Positions 46,256-57,330 are shown, numbered from the stretch's first letter. The stretch: DNA of 64,000 nucleotides from an uncultured Faecalibacterium sp. (GCA_900540455.1 UQGD01000006.1:1-64000), one strand, 5' to 3'. Notes: generated by a model from the letters alone, not told the origin. A program made the numbers and translations.

Positions 46256-48373
46256 TCAGCCTTTTGCCTGTGCAGGCTCAAAATCCACCTTGCCCAGGTT
46301 CACATCTGCCCGGACGATGGTGATCATCATGCGGTCGCCCAGGTTCCAGTTCTTGCCGGAGACCGGGTCGGACAGGCGGACGCCTTCGGTCAGCAGGGTG
46401 CCGGCAGCAGTCAGGCTGGATGCAGGCACAAAACCCTCCACACCGTTATCCATCTCCACAAACAGGCCGCGCTGGGTCACGCCGGAGATGCTGCCCTCAT
46501 AGCTCTCGCCCAGGTGACGGCGGGCGTACTCTGCCTTATAGCAATCTTCTGCCTTGCGCTCGATCTGCATAGCAATGACTTCCCGCTCGCTGGACTGCTT
46601 GGCTGCCTGCTCCGCAAAATCGGTGTAGCGCAGGGTCATGGTCTCCTTGTCGGTGCCGGAGAGCAGGTCGGTGAGGATACGGTGGATCGCCAGATCCGGA
46701 TAACGGCGGATGGGGCTGGTGAAATGGGCATAATCCTTCAGCACCAGGCCGTAATGTCCCTTGGGCTTTGCCTCATACTGCGCCTTGGACATACACCGCA
46801 GCATTCCGGTATTGATGATCTGCTCGTATGCCGTGCCGCGGACCCCTTCCAGGATCGCACTCAGCTCCTTGGGCGCAGGGACATCCTTTGCAAAGTGGTC
46901 GTTGATGCCGCAGGCGGTCAGCAGTGCGTGCAGACGCTCCAGCTTTTCGGCATTGGGTTCCTCGTGGACACGATAGACAAAGGGAATCTGCTTGACCCGT
47001 GCAAAGTGCGCAGCGCACTGGTTTGCCAGCAGCATGAACTCCTCGATCATGGCCTCGCTCTCGCCGGAAGTGCGCTTCTGCACATCGATGCAGCGGCCTT
47101 CCTCGTCCAGGATCAGCTTGACCTCTCCGCTCTCGATATCCATGCAGCCGCGCTCTCTGCGCAGGCGCGCACGGTGGCCATACAGCTCCTTCATGGCAGG
47201 CAGCTGCTCCGACACCTCGGCATACTTGGCCTGCAGTTCCGGGTCCGTGCTGCCAGCCAGCAGAGCGTTGATCTCGCTGTACACGCCCTTGACACGGCTG
47301 CGGATCACGGATTTGACAAAGCGGTAATCGGTCAGCTCGCCATTGTTATCCAGCCGCATCAGGCAGGAGAATGCCAGCCGCAGCTCGCCTTCGTTCAGGC
47401 TGCAAATGCCGTTGGACAAGGCCTTGGGCAGCATGGGCACCACCTGATCCGCATAGTACACACTGGTGGCACGGCGGAAAGCCTCGTTATCCGTCTCGGT
47501 GCCGGGACGCACATAGTGCGATACATCCGCAATATGGACGCCCAGTTCAAAACCACCCTCCGGCGTGCGGGTCAGGCTGATAGCATCATCGATATCCTTG
47601 GTAGAGGCACTGTCGATGGTGAAGATCGGCAGGCTCCGCAGATCCAGACGGCCCTTGGTGTCTGCCTCCGACACCGCTGCATCCTCCAGCTTTTTGGCCT
47701 CCTCCCGCACTTCCTCCGGGAAGCGGCCCCGGATATCCTGTGCATACAGCAGAGCCTTTGCGCAGCGCTTGGCCTCATCGGCACTGCCAAAGCGCATGGT
47801 GACCCCCACCCGGTGGTCCTCCTGCCGGGTGCCGCGCTGCAGGATCTCCACAGCCACCTTATCTCCATCCTTTGCGCCGCCTTCACTGCCGCGCATTAGC
47901 TGCATGGAGATAGCCGGGCAATCATCCGGCACAAATTTCAGCCGGCCGTCGATCCGTTTTGCGGTGCCCACCAGGTTGTTATGCTCGGTCAGGATCGCCA
48001 GGATCTCGCCCTCATCACTGCCCTCCACCCGGGGATGGGCAAACTTCTCCACCAGGACCTGATCCCCCGGCATTGCGCCGCGGGTAAAACGGCCGGGGAT
48101 GAACACATCGCTCTGGCCATCCTCCAACATTACAAATGCAAAATTCTTACCCAGCTTGACCACCTTGCAGAGCAGTGCCTTTTCTGCACGGCCGGACCGC
48201 ACCGTAAAGAACACTCCCTGCCGCTGGCAGACCACAGCCTGGCGCACCAGCTCATCCAGCGCCTCCATGACCTTGCGGTCCGCAGCACGATCCCCGCCAA
48301 AACGGGCTTTCAGGGTTTTCACCGTGCAGGGCTGCATCTGGATCGCATGCTCGATCTTATCACGAATTGCCAT
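46256..48373 (-). CDS. rnr: Ribonuclease R
   Basis: A 705-residue RNB-family 3'-5' exoribonuclease. It has an N-terminal HTH-like segment (CTVKTLKARFGGDRAADRKV), two cold-shock domains, the RNB catalytic domain with IDSASTKDIDDAISL (active-site acidic residues near 265-275) and GVHIADVSHYV, and a C-terminal S1 domain (GESYEGSISGVTQRGLFVEMDNGVEGFVP). It degrades structured RNA and takes part in tmRNA and rRNA quality control. ATG 48373 follows AGTAGGAG. It sits behind secG, a conserved Firmicute arrangement. Confidence 0.96.
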   Translation of the reverse strand: MAIRDKIEHAIQMQPCTVKTLKARFGGDRAADRKVMEALDELVRQAVVCQRQGVFFTVRSGRAEKALLCKVVKLGKNFAFVMLEDGQSDVFIPGRFTRGAMPGDQVLVEKFAHPRVEGSDEGEILAILTEHNNLVGTAKRIDGRLKFVPDDCPAISMQLMRGSEGGAKDGDKVAVEILQRGTRQEDHRVGVTMRFGSADEAKRCAKALLYAQDIRGRFPEEVREEAKKLEDAAVSEADTKGRLDLRSLPIFTIDSASTKDIDDAISLTRTPEGGFELGVHIADVSHYVRPGTETDNEAFRRATSVYYADQVVPMLPKALSNGICSLNEGELRLAFSCLMRLDNNGELTDYRFVKSVIRSRVKGVYSEINALLAGSTDPELQAKYAEVSEQLPAMKELYGHRARLRRERGCMDIESGEVKLILDEEGRCIDVQKRTSGESEAMIEEFMLLANQCAAHFARVKQIPFVYRVHEEPNAEKLERLHALLTACGINDHFAKDVPAPKELSAILEGVRGTAYEQIINTGMLRCMSKAQYEAKPKGHYGLVLKDYAHFTSPIRRYPDLAIHRILTDLLSGTDKETMTLRYTDFAEQAAKQSSEREVIAMQIERKAEDCYKAEYARRHLGESYEGSISGVTQRGLFVEMDNGVEGFVPASSLTAAGTLLTEGVRLSDPVSGKNWNLGDRMMITIVRADVNLGKVDFEPAQAKG

Positions 48374-48530
48374 AAATACTCCTACTCTTTCTCTACTCTT
48401 ACTTCTTTCCCCCACCGGCTGCCTGCATCCGCGGACAGCACATCAAACGGGGCCCCTCTTTTTTAGCACGAAGGTTTTGACTTATAGACAGAAAAACAGC
48501 CCCGTTCAACACGGAGCTGCGGCTTGGCGC

Positions 48531-48776
48531 TCAGCCCAGACGGCTGGCGAACACACAGGCCAGAATGGCCACCACAAAGAACACGACACCAGCGATGCGG
48601 GTCACCTTGGCCAGCATCTGATCTGCGGGGGTCAGCCGGGCATTGTTTGCACCAGCCGCACCGTTGATCGCGCCGGACAGGCCCTGACCGTGGGTGTGCT
48701 GCAGCAGGGTGAGGAACACGATGGCCACCGAGGCCACCAGCAGGATCGCACCGCCAACGATTTCAATGACAGACAT
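48531..48776 (-). CDS. secG: Protein translocase subunit SecG
   Basis: An 81-residue membrane protein with two hydrophobic helices (VIEIVGGAILLVASVAIVFL and IAGVVFFVVAILACVFAS) flanking the conserved LLQHTHGQGLSGAINGA loop. Part of the SecYEG channel. ATG follows AGGAGCG. First in the secG-rnr order. Confidence 0.95.
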   Translation of the reverse strand: MSVIEIVGGAILLVASVAIVFLTLLQHTHGQGLSGAINGAAGANNARLTPADQMLAKVTRIAGVVFFVVAILACVFASRLG

Positions 48777-48922
48777 TGTTTGTTACGCTCCTTTATTGAT
48801 CTTGGTCGATCAGCATACAAATACGCATATATAGTATCATATTGGAGAAAAAAAATCAAGCAGAACAAGCGCAGGCACATCACTCTTTTGCGCTAAGGCC
48901 CCGGCAGCCCCGGTGCAGGACC

Positions 48923-50527
48923 TTACTCCTCCCCTCCCAGCAGCGCCAGTGCCTCGCAGATGCGGGCAAACACAGCTGCACTGGAGTAAGGCGGGTCCAG
49001 CTGCGCATCCTGGAGCACCACCAGCGTATACTGCGGCTCCTGCGCAGGCCAAAAGCCTGCAAACCAGAGATTTTTCAGCTCTTGTCCGGATGGTGTAAAT
49101 TGCCCGGTCTGTGCCGTACCAGTCTTACCGCCGGCCGTGCTCTGGCCGGGTGCCGCCTCCCGCCCGGTGCCCTCCTCCACCACTGCCGCCAGCATCTCGG
49201 TCAGCTCTTGCGCATTTTGTGCCGACAGCACCCGGCGGGCTGTGCGATGCGCAAGCGGCTGCAGCTCCTGTCCGGTGACTTCGTCCACCGCACACTCCAC
49301 AAAACAGGGGCTGCGATAAACGCCCCCGGCGGCGATGGTATTCATCATTGCTGCTACCTGTACCGGCGCAGCCATCAGTGTCCCTTGTCCAAAGCAGAAG
49401 TTGGCAAATTGTCCGCTGGAATGCAGCTCCGCTGCTGCGGGCAGACGACCCTCATCGGCTTCCAGCGCTCCCGCCAGGGGGACAGCGCTGCCAAACCCCA
49501 TCGCTGCGGCCATATCCCGCACCCTTTCTGCGCCCAACTGCTGCCCCAGCTGGATAAAATAGCCGTTGCAGCTTTTTTGCAGAGCCGCTGTCAGATCCAC
49601 GGTGCCATGGGCGACCCCGGATGCGCAGTGGAACACCTGCCCATCCACCATCTGGTAACCGGGACATTCATACCCCAGCCCCTGCTCTCCAGCTTCCAGC
49701 GCTGCAGCTGCCACCACCGGCTTGAACACAGACCCCACTGCATATGCCTGCAGCGCACGGTTGACCAGGGGGCTGTCTGGCTGGCCCAGACTAGCCGCCA
49801 CATGATTGGGGTCAAATGCAGGCAGGCTGACGCTTGCCCGCACCTTTGCAGTGGCCACATCCAGCACCAGCACACACCCGCTGGACATCATTTCCCCAGC
49901 CACCGCCTCTACTGTGCGCTGCACAGGCCGGGAAATGCTCAGCCGCACCCCCGCCCCGCCTTTGGTGCGGTGACGCTGCGGGAGAGTATCTTCCAGCAGC
50001 CGCCCCCGGGCATCCACCTGACAGCGGATCTCATCCTGCGCCCCTGGAGCGGACAAGACCGATTCCAGGGCTGCTTCCAGCCCTGCCACGCCCTGCTCCT
50101 CTCCATCCAGGTACCCCAGCAGATGGCAGGCCAGCGGTGCAGCACCATAACGCTGCGTCACCGGGAAGCAGCGTATCCCCTGCTGCGAAAGATCCTGCTC
50201 CAGCTCCACCAAAAACGGGCGGCGTGCGTTGCGCTGCTGATACAGCAGCGACTGCTGCTCCGGCCCTGCGTACCGGTACAACCGGCCATAGCTGTCCTGT
50301 CCCGGGATACATACCGCCTGCCAGGTCTGATGCAGACCCGTAAGCGGACGGTTCCGGCAGTCATAAAATCCACCCCGAGAAGCAGGCAGAGCCAGTGTGA
50401 CCTGACTTTGGGCTCGGGCACGGGCCGCGTAAGTCTGGTTCTGCGCCAGCCAATACAAACGGCACACGACCACAAAAAAACAGGTAAGCATCACCCCATA
50501 CAGCGCCAAAACACGGCGTCCAGACAC
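48923..50527 (-). CDS. Class B penicillin-binding protein (transpeptidase)
   Basis: A 534-residue bitopic protein. One N-terminal membrane helix (VLALYGVMLTCFFVVVCRLY), a short PBP-dimerisation region, and the transpeptidase domain with SVFK at 266-269 (acyl-enzyme Ser), SCN at 319-321 and KTG at 468-470. It cross-links peptidoglycan outside the membrane, in the PBP2/SpoVD/FtsI class. It lacks a PASTA tail and is shorter than typical SpoVD. The start is placed at GTG 50527, 9 bp after AAAGGAG; in-frame upstream codons run through a GC-rich repeat region and look non-coding. Confidence 0.9.
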   Translation of the reverse strand: MSGRRVLALYGVMLTCFFVVVCRLYWLAQNQTYAARARAQSQVTLALPASRGGFYDCRNRPLTGLHQTWQAVCIPGQDSYGRLYRYAGPEQQSLLYQQRNARRPFLVELEQDLSQQGIRCFPVTQRYGAAPLACHLLGYLDGEEQGVAGLEAALESVLSAPGAQDEIRCQVDARGRLLEDTLPQRHRTKGGAGVRLSISRPVQRTVEAVAGEMMSSGCVLVLDVATAKVRASVSLPAFDPNHVAASLGQPDSPLVNRALQAYAVGSVFKPVVAAAALEAGEQGLGYECPGYQMVDGQVFHCASGVAHGTVDLTAALQKSCNGYFIQLGQQLGAERVRDMAAAMGFGSAVPLAGALEADEGRLPAAAELHSSGQFANFCFGQGTLMAAPVQVAAMMNTIAAGGVYRSPCFVECAVDEVTGQELQPLAHRTARRVLSAQNAQELTEMLAAVVEEGTGREAAPGQSTAGGKTGTAQTGQFTPSGQELKNLWFAGFWPAQEPQYTLVVLQDAQLDPPYSSAAVFARICEALALLGGEE

Positions 50528-50609
50528 AGCAGACCTCTCCTTTCTGCAGGGGGGCATCATCCCCCCTCCTGCAAAAGTCTGCCCCATTTTTTCCGTGCGC
50601 ATACAAAAA

Positions 50610-50646
50610 CACGGTGTGCATCCGGGTCTCCCCCATGCACACCGTG
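50610..50646 (-). terminator. Strong hairpin terminator
   Basis: Perfect 12-bp arms CACGGTGTGCAT / ATGCACACCGTG; on the minus strand followed by TTTTTGT. It probably ends the butyrate cluster transcript, 400 bp after etfA. Confidence 0.75.
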
Positions 50647-50684
50647 CTGATAAAACGGATCGTTTGGTTCCACTTTGAGCAGAG

Positions 50685-50985
50685 CTGCCTGCCATGGGGG
50701 CTGCCTTCCCCCACGGCCTCTGCCAAAGCGAAGTTTTTTGTTTTTGTGTACTGCCAGCAAATAAGCGGCCGTCTCTGTCCAGCGCACGGGGCGGCGGTTG
50801 ATGTGGTTGCCTGCCCCTTAAAGGACCGGTCTTGTCAGGGCTGCCTGCCGCAGGGGGCTGCCTTCCCCCCACGACCCCTGACAGTGCATGGTCTTTGCTG
50901 CACTTCCGGACGTTACAGATCTGCCAACAGCGGTGCCCGCAGCTCCTGCCAAAAAACAGGCGGTTGATGTGGATGCCTGCCAGCA
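50685..50985. repeat. Two diverged copies of a GC-rich intergenic unit
   Basis: Two conserved blocks each occur twice in the same order. One is GCTGCCTGCC..GGGGGCTGCCTTCCCCC at about 50686 and 50839. The other is GGCGGTTGATGTGG(T/A)TGCCTGCC at about 50791 and 50961. The DNA between them is little conserved. The first block folds as a GGGGG/CCCCC hairpin. The units fill the gap between etfA and its presumed terminator. No gene is supported here. Confidence 0.55.
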
Positions 50986-51051
50986 AGACGGGCTTTGCGC
51001 AAAAACGCAAACACCGTTCTGTATGATCGTATTATAATAAAGGTATTCTGC

Positions 51052-52146
51052 TTACTTTGCAGCCTTTGCTGCCTCGATCTGCTTGACCAGCTCCGGCACG
51101 ACCTTGAACAGGTCGCCCACGATGCCGTAGTCAGCCACACCGAAGATAGGAGCGGATTCGTTCTTATTGACTGCGATGATGCACTCCGAATCCTGCATAC
51201 CAGCAGCGTGCTGGATCGCACCAGAGATGCCCAGGGCCACATAGATCTTGGGATGGACCGTCTTGCCGGTCTGACCCACCTGGTGGTCAGCGCCCAGCCA
51301 GCCAGCGTCGGTAACGGCACGGGATGCACCCACAACGCCGCCGCCCAGCGCAGCAGCCAGCTTCTCTGCCAGCTCGATGCCCTTGTTTACGTCCTTGCTG
51401 ATGCCGCGGCCCACTGCGACCACCACATCTGCGCCGATCAGGTCTACCAGCTTGTTGGCAGCCTTCTCCACACTGAGCACCTGGGTCTGGATATCCTCAG
51501 CGGTCAGGCTGAAAGCAGGCTTAACGATACGGCAGGCCTCGGCCTTAGCTGCATCGTAGGGAGCCTTCTTCATGACGCCAGGACGCACCGTAGACATCTG
51601 GGGACGGAAACGGGGGCAGATGATGGTAGCCATCAGGTGGCCGCCGAAAGCCGGACGGGTCATCTTCAGGTTGCGATCCTCGTAGTCGAAGGTCTGCTTG
51701 GACAGGTCGATGGTAGAGCTTTCCTTCAGGAACTCCACATACTTGCCGGTATCCACATCCAGGTGGGTAGCATCGGCGGTCAGTCCGGTGTGCAGACGGG
51801 CAGCGCAGCGGGGGCCCAAGTCACGGCCGATATTGGTAGCGCCGATCAGCAGGACCTCAGGCTTATATTCGTTGACCATGTCGCACAGGACCTTGGTATA
51901 AGCGTCGGTGGTGTAATCCTTCAGCAGGGGGCTGTCGCACACCAGGACCTGGTCAGCGCCATAGCCGCCCAGTTCCTTGGCAATGGACTCCACATTATCG
52001 CCCAGCAGCAGGCCGGTGACCTCGCAGTGCAGCTCGTCTGCCAGCTTGCGGGCCTCGCTGACCAGCTCAAAATCAGTGGGCATCAGTTTGCCCTGGCGCT
52101 GCTCACAAAAGACCCAGACGCCCTTGTATTCGTTAAAATCAGCCAT
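51052..52146 (-). CDS. etfA: Electron transfer flavoprotein alpha subunit
   Basis: A 364-residue FAD-binding subunit. N-terminal nucleotide-binding-fold part, then the C-terminal FAD domain with VVAVGRGISKDVNKGIELAEKLAAALGG near 244-271, GQTGKTVHPKIYVALGISGAIQHAAGMQ near 300-327 and ECIIAVNKNESAPIFGVADYGIVGDLFKVVPEL. With EtfB and butyryl-CoA dehydrogenase it forms the bifurcating complex that couples crotonyl-CoA reduction to ferredoxin reduction by NADH. It is the last gene of the six-gene butyrate cluster. Confidence 0.96.
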   Translation of the reverse strand: MADFNEYKGVWVFCEQRQGKLMPTDFELVSEARKLADELHCEVTGLLLGDNVESIAKELGGYGADQVLVCDSPLLKDYTTDAYTKVLCDMVNEYKPEVLLIGATNIGRDLGPRCAARLHTGLTADATHLDVDTGKYVEFLKESSTIDLSKQTFDYEDRNLKMTRPAFGGHLMATIICPRFRPQMSTVRPGVMKKAPYDAAKAEACRIVKPAFSLTAEDIQTQVLSVEKAANKLVDLIGADVVVAVGRGISKDVNKGIELAEKLAAALGGGVVGASRAVTDAGWLGADHQVGQTGKTVHPKIYVALGISGAIQHAAGMQDSECIIAVNKNESAPIFGVADYGIVGDLFKVVPELVKQIEAAKAAK

Positions 52147-52167
52147 TGTAATCCTATGCTCCTTTCA

Positions 52168-52962
52168 TCAGATCAGGTGCTTGTTGGCCAGGATGCCAGC
52201 CAGCTGCGCAGCGACGTCGTCGCCAGCCAGCATGGTGCCTGCGCCCTTCTGCGGAGGAGTGAAGGACTTGAACACGTTCGTCGGAGAGCCCTTCAGACCG
52301 ATGGTATCCACCTCGATCAGCGGGTCGTCCTTGAGGGCGTTGTAGTCAAAGACCTCCATGGGCTTGTCGTAGCAGGTAAAGATGCCATTGACGCTCATGT
52401 AGCGGGGCTCGTTCAGCTCCTTGATGCAGGTCACCAGGCAGGGAGTCTGGACCTTGATCATCATATAGCCGTCCTCCAGCATCCGCTTGACGGTGAGGGA
52501 GTTGCCCTCCTTCTGGATATCGGCTGCATAGGTCACCTGAGGCAGGTGCAGCTTCTCAGCGATCTGGGGGCCTACCTGAGCAGTGTCGCCATCGATCGCC
52601 TGACGGCCGCAGAACACAACGTCCTCGGGGCCAACGCCGATCTTGTTGACGGCAGCAGCCAGGATCTGGCTGGTAGCAAAGGTATCGGAGCCGCCGAACT
52701 CACGGCCGGACACCAGCACTGCACGGTCTGCGCCGCGGGCCAGCAGCTCACGCAGCATCCCCTCGGCCGGCGGGGGGCCCATGGTGACCACCACGACCTC
52801 ACAGCCGGTGGCATCCTTCAGCTTCAGCGCAGCTTCCAGAGCGTTCAGGTCATCGGGGTTGGTGATGGTCGCCATCGAAGCGCGATCCAGGGTCCCGTCG
52901 GGTTTGACGGCCACCTTGCCGGAGGTATCGGGGACCTGCTTAACACAAACAATTGCTTTCAT
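52168..52962 (-). CDS. etfB: Electron transfer flavoprotein beta subunit
   Basis: A 264-residue subunit with the ETF-beta signature region VKRMLEDGYMMIKVQTPCLVTC near 170 and the N-terminal MKAIVCVKQVPDTSGKVAVK. In bifurcating ETFs it carries the FAD where NADH electrons split. CGRQAIDGDTAQVGPQIAE near 123-141 matches the family. It lies 21 bp before etfA and directly after bcd, in one operon. Confidence 0.96.
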   Translation of the reverse strand: MKAIVCVKQVPDTSGKVAVKPDGTLDRASMATITNPDDLNALEAALKLKDATGCEVVVVTMGPPPAEGMLRELLARGADRAVLVSGREFGGSDTFATSQILAAAVNKIGVGPEDVVFCGRQAIDGDTAQVGPQIAEKLHLPQVTYAADIQKEGNSLTVKRMLEDGYMMIKVQTPCLVTCIKELNEPRYMSVNGIFTCYDKPMEVFDYNALKDDPLIEVDTIGLKGSPTNVFKSFTPPQKGAGTMLAGDDVAAQLAGILANKHLI

Positions 52963-52978
52963 TGTAAACTCTGCCTCC

Positions 52979-54148
<1,170 letters not shown>

Positions 54149-54257
54149 CGCTATATCCTCCTAAAGGGTCCTTTTCAGATTGCCGCACCCCACTGGATGC
54201 GGTGCAAACAAATTCCTCCCGGCAGCACCTGCCGCCGGGAGAAATGGGTATGCCAGC

Positions 54258-55130
54258 TTACAGCTCGTCTACCGGGGTCTTGGTGCGGTCTGCGTTGTAA
54301 ACGTAGAAGCCCTTGCCGGTCTTGCAGCCCAGGTTGCCGCCGCGCACCATCTTGCGCAGCAGCGGGCAGGCACGGTACTTGCTGTCGCCAGTCTCGTTAT
54401 ACAACACATCCATGATGGCCAGGCAGATGTCCAGGCCGATGAAGTCGCCCAGCTCCAGGGGTCCCATGGGGTGGTTTGCACCCAGCTTCATGGCGGCGTC
54501 GATGCCAGCAATATTGGAAACGCCCTCCATCTTGATAAAGGCAGCCTCGTTGATCATGGGGATCAGGATGCGGTTGACCACAAAGCCAGCAGCCTCGTTG
54601 ACCTGGACCGGCTGCTTGCCGATCTCCACAGAGATCTTCTTGATGGTCTCCACGGTCTCAGCGGGGGTGTTGCAGCCTGCGATGACCTCGATCAGCTTCA
54701 TGCGGTCAGCGGGGTTGAAGAAGTGCATACCCACCAGCGGGCGGCTCAGGCCCTTGCCGATCTCGGTAATGGACAGAGAGGAGGTGTTGGAAGCAAAGAT
54801 GCACTCCGGCTTGCACAGCTTATCCAGCTCTGCAAAGGTGGTCTGCTTGACCTTCATATCCTCAAAGGCAGCCTCCACGATCAGATCGCAGTCTGCGCAC
54901 AGGTCTTCCTTCAGGCCCGGGGTGATAGCGCCCACGATGGCATCTGCCTTCTCCTGGGTCATCTTGCCCTTAGCCACCAGCTTGTCGTAGCCAGCCTTGA
55001 TCTTAGCCAGGCCCTTCTCAGCCCACTCCTGCTTGATATCGCACAGGGCAACGGTGTTGCCCTCCACCTGAGCAAATGCCTTTGCGATGCCCTGGCCCAT
55101 GGTGCCAGCGCCGATAACACCGATCTTCAT
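54258..55130 (-). CDS. hbd: 3-hydroxybutyryl-CoA dehydrogenase
   Basis: A 290-residue enzyme. Rossmann motif GVIGAGTMGQGIAKAFAQ at 4-21 and the NTSSLSITEIGKGLSRPLVGMHFFNPADRMKLIEVI block near 117-152 (catalytic Ser, His, Asn). AGFVVNRILIPMINEA follows, then a C-terminal helical domain. It converts acetoacetyl-CoA to 3-hydroxybutyryl-CoA with NAD(P)H. It lies between crt and bcd. Confidence 0.97.
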   Translation of the reverse strand: MKIGVIGAGTMGQGIAKAFAQVEGNTVALCDIKQEWAEKGLAKIKAGYDKLVAKGKMTQEKADAIVGAITPGLKEDLCADCDLIVEAAFEDMKVKQTTFAELDKLCKPECIFASNTSSLSITEIGKGLSRPLVGMHFFNPADRMKLIEVIAGCNTPAETVETIKKISVEIGKQPVQVNEAAGFVVNRILIPMINEAAFIKMEGVSNIAGIDAAMKLGANHPMGPLELGDFIGLDICLAIMDVLYNETGDSKYRACPLLRKMVRGGNLGCKTGKGFYVYNADRTKTPVDEL

Positions 55131-55178
55131 AGAAAATCTCCTTTATTCTATCTCACAGTTTATAAAAAACAGTACAGC

Positions 55179-55964
55179 TTAGTTGTTGGTGAACACAGGC
55201 TTCGGCTTCGGTTTCTCACGGGAGAGGAAGCAAGTCATGCCCTCCACCTGGTCGTGGGTCTCAAAGCAGTCGCCAAACAGCTTTTCCTCCACCTCGACCG
55301 CCTTTTCGATGGGCAGGGAGATGCCGTCGTTCATGGCCTTCTTGCAGTTGCGCACAGCGATGGGTGCGTTCTTGGCGATCTTAGAAGCCAGCTTCAGCAC
55401 ATTGTCCATCAGCTCCGCCTGCGGATACACAGCATTTACCAGGCCGATGCGCAGTGCCTCGTCTGCCTTGATGTTCAGGGCAGAGTAGACCAGCTGCTTT
55501 GCCATACCCATGCCCACCAGACGAGCCAGACGCTGGGTGCCGCCAAAGCCCGGGGTGATGCCCAGACCCACTTCCGGCTGGCCAAACACAGCATTGTCAG
55601 AGCAGATGCGGATATCGCAGCTCATAGCCAGCTCGTTGCCGCCGCCCAGAGCAAAACCGTTGACCGCAGCGATCACCGGGATGGGGAAGCTCTCGATCAT
55701 CAGGAACACATCGTTGCCCAGCTTGCCGAACTCCTCGCCCTGTGCCTTGGTCATCGTGCTCATGGAGCCGATGTCTGCACCAGCCACAAAGCTCTTATCC
55801 CCCTCACCCGTGAGGACGATGCAGCGGATGTTCTGCTGATCCACCGCCTCAAAAGCGGCCTTCAGATCTGCCAGGACCTCCGGGTTCAGTGCGTTCAGTG
55901 CCTTCGGGCGGTCGATGGTGATGATCTCCACAGCGCCCTGCACTTCGGTTTTTACAAAAGCCAT
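55179..55964 (-). CDS. crt: 3-hydroxybutyryl-CoA dehydratase (crotonase)
   Basis: A 261-residue crotonase-fold enzyme. FVAGADIGSMSTM near residue 61 and IPVIAAVNGFALGGGNELAMSCDIRI near 96-121 form the oxyanion hole. Glu in ELAMSC and Glu in FGQPEVGLGITPGFGGTQRL near 132-151 are the catalytic pair. It dehydrates 3-hydroxybutyryl-CoA to crotonyl-CoA. Second gene of the cluster. Confidence 0.96.
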   Translation of the reverse strand: MAFVKTEVQGAVEIITIDRPKALNALNPEVLADLKAAFEAVDQQNIRCIVLTGEGDKSFVAGADIGSMSTMTKAQGEEFGKLGNDVFLMIESFPIPVIAAVNGFALGGGNELAMSCDIRICSDNAVFGQPEVGLGITPGFGGTQRLARLVGMGMAKQLVYSALNIKADEALRIGLVNAVYPQAELMDNVLKLASKIAKNAPIAVRNCKKAMNDGISLPIEKAVEVEEKLFGDCFETHDQVEGMTCFLSREKPKPKPVFTNN

Positions 55965-56058
55965 TGTAAAAAACCATCCTTTCTATCTAAGAAGGCTCCG
56001 GGCAGCGGCGACCCGCCGCCCGGAACGATCGTTCAGTCTGCTTTATAAAGAGGAATGT

Positions 56059-57276
56059 TTAGTCCATCTCAACGATGGTAGCGCAGCCCATGCCGCCGCC
56101 GATGCACAGGGTAGCCAGGCCCTTCTTTGCACCGCGGTGCTTCATAGCATACAGCAGGGTGACCAGGATACGAGCACCGGAAGCGCCCACCGGGTGGCCC
56201 AGAGCAATGGCGCCGCCGTTGACGTTCAGCTTATCCAGGTCAAAGCCCAGGGACTCGCCCACAGCCACGGACTGAGCAGCAAAAGCCTCGTTGGCCTCGA
56301 TCAGGTCCATATCGTTGACGGTCAGACCGGTCTTGTTCATGACCTTCTTGGTAGCAGCGATGGGGCCCAGACCCATGACCTCCGGCTCCACGCCTGCCAG
56401 AGCACCTGCGACCCAGGTAGCCAGCGGGGTGACGCCCAGTTCCTTAGCCTTCTCCTCGCTCATCACGACCAGAGCAGCTGCGCCGTCGTTGATAGCGGAG
56501 GAGTTGCCAGCGGTGACGATGCCGTCCTTAATGAAGGCGGGCTTCAGCTTTGCCAGCACCTCGGGAGAGCTCAGACGGGGGCCCTCATCGGTATCGAACA
56601 CGGTGTCGCCCTTCTTGCCCTTGATGACCACGGGGACGATCTCGTCCTTGAATGCGCCGTCCTCGATCGCCTTGGCAGCCTTGACCTGGCTGTTGTAAGC
56701 GAACTCGTCCAGCTGCTCACGGGTGATGGGGCTGTAGCCGTACTTCTGCTGGTAGGTCTCGTTGGAGCAGATGTTCTCAGCGGTGACGCCCATGTGCTTG
56801 TTGTAGCCAGTGGCATCCCACAGAGCATCGTTGACCATGGTGTCCACCAGCTCGCTCTTGCCCATGGGTGCGCCCATGCGGTAGCCGTAGCGGGCCTTCA
56901 TCATAGCAAAGGGAGCCATATCCATGTTCTCGGTGCCGCCTGCGACCACGATGTCAGCATCGCCAGCCTCGATCATCTGAGCAGCCATGTTCACGCAGTT
57001 CAGACCAGAGCCGCAGACCACGTTGACGGTAACAGCGGGGGTCTCGATGGGCAGGCCAGCCTTCAGGGCAGCCTGACGAGCCACGTTCTGGCCCAGGCCG
57101 GCCTGGATGACGCAGCCCATATAAACGTGATCCACCTGCTCCGGGGTGATGCCAGCGCGCTGGATGGCCTCTTTGATGACGATGGAGCCCAGCTCAGCCG
57201 CCGGGACGTTTGCCAGGGTGCCGCCAAACTTGCCGATGGCGGTACGGCATGCGGACGCGATAACTACTTTCTTCAT
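56059..57276 (-). CDS. thl: Acetyl-CoA acetyltransferase (thiolase)
   Basis: A 405-residue biosynthetic thiolase. The acylation Cys lies in NVVCGSGLNCVNMAA near 85-99, GHPVGASGARI near 355 has the catalytic His, and LCIGGGMGCATIVE near 385 has the second catalytic Cys. It condenses two acetyl-CoA to acetoacetyl-CoA, the first step of butyrate formation. AGGAGGCT precedes the ATG. First gene of thl-crt-hbd-bcd-etfB-etfA; a small hairpin separates it from coaD upstream. Confidence 0.97.
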   Translation of the reverse strand: MKKVVIASACRTAIGKFGGTLANVPAAELGSIVIKEAIQRAGITPEQVDHVYMGCVIQAGLGQNVARQAALKAGLPIETPAVTVNVVCGSGLNCVNMAAQMIEAGDADIVVAGGTENMDMAPFAMMKARYGYRMGAPMGKSELVDTMVNDALWDATGYNKHMGVTAENICSNETYQQKYGYSPITREQLDEFAYNSQVKAAKAIEDGAFKDEIVPVVIKGKKGDTVFDTDEGPRLSSPEVLAKLKPAFIKDGIVTAGNSSAINDGAAALVVMSEEKAKELGVTPLATWVAGALAGVEPEVMGLGPIAATKKVMNKTGLTVNDMDLIEANEAFAAQSVAVGESLGFDLDKLNVNGGAIALGHPVGASGARILVTLLYAMKHRGAKKGLATLCIGGGMGCATIVEMD

Positions 57277-57330
57277 AAGGATAGCCTCCTGACTAATATA
57301 TGTGGGTTGCGTTCAGATCACATTTTTATC

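Noticed and set aside
46247..47899. 550-codon plus-strand frame opposite rnr
   Set aside because: Compositional shadow of the rnr gene; no family resemblance.
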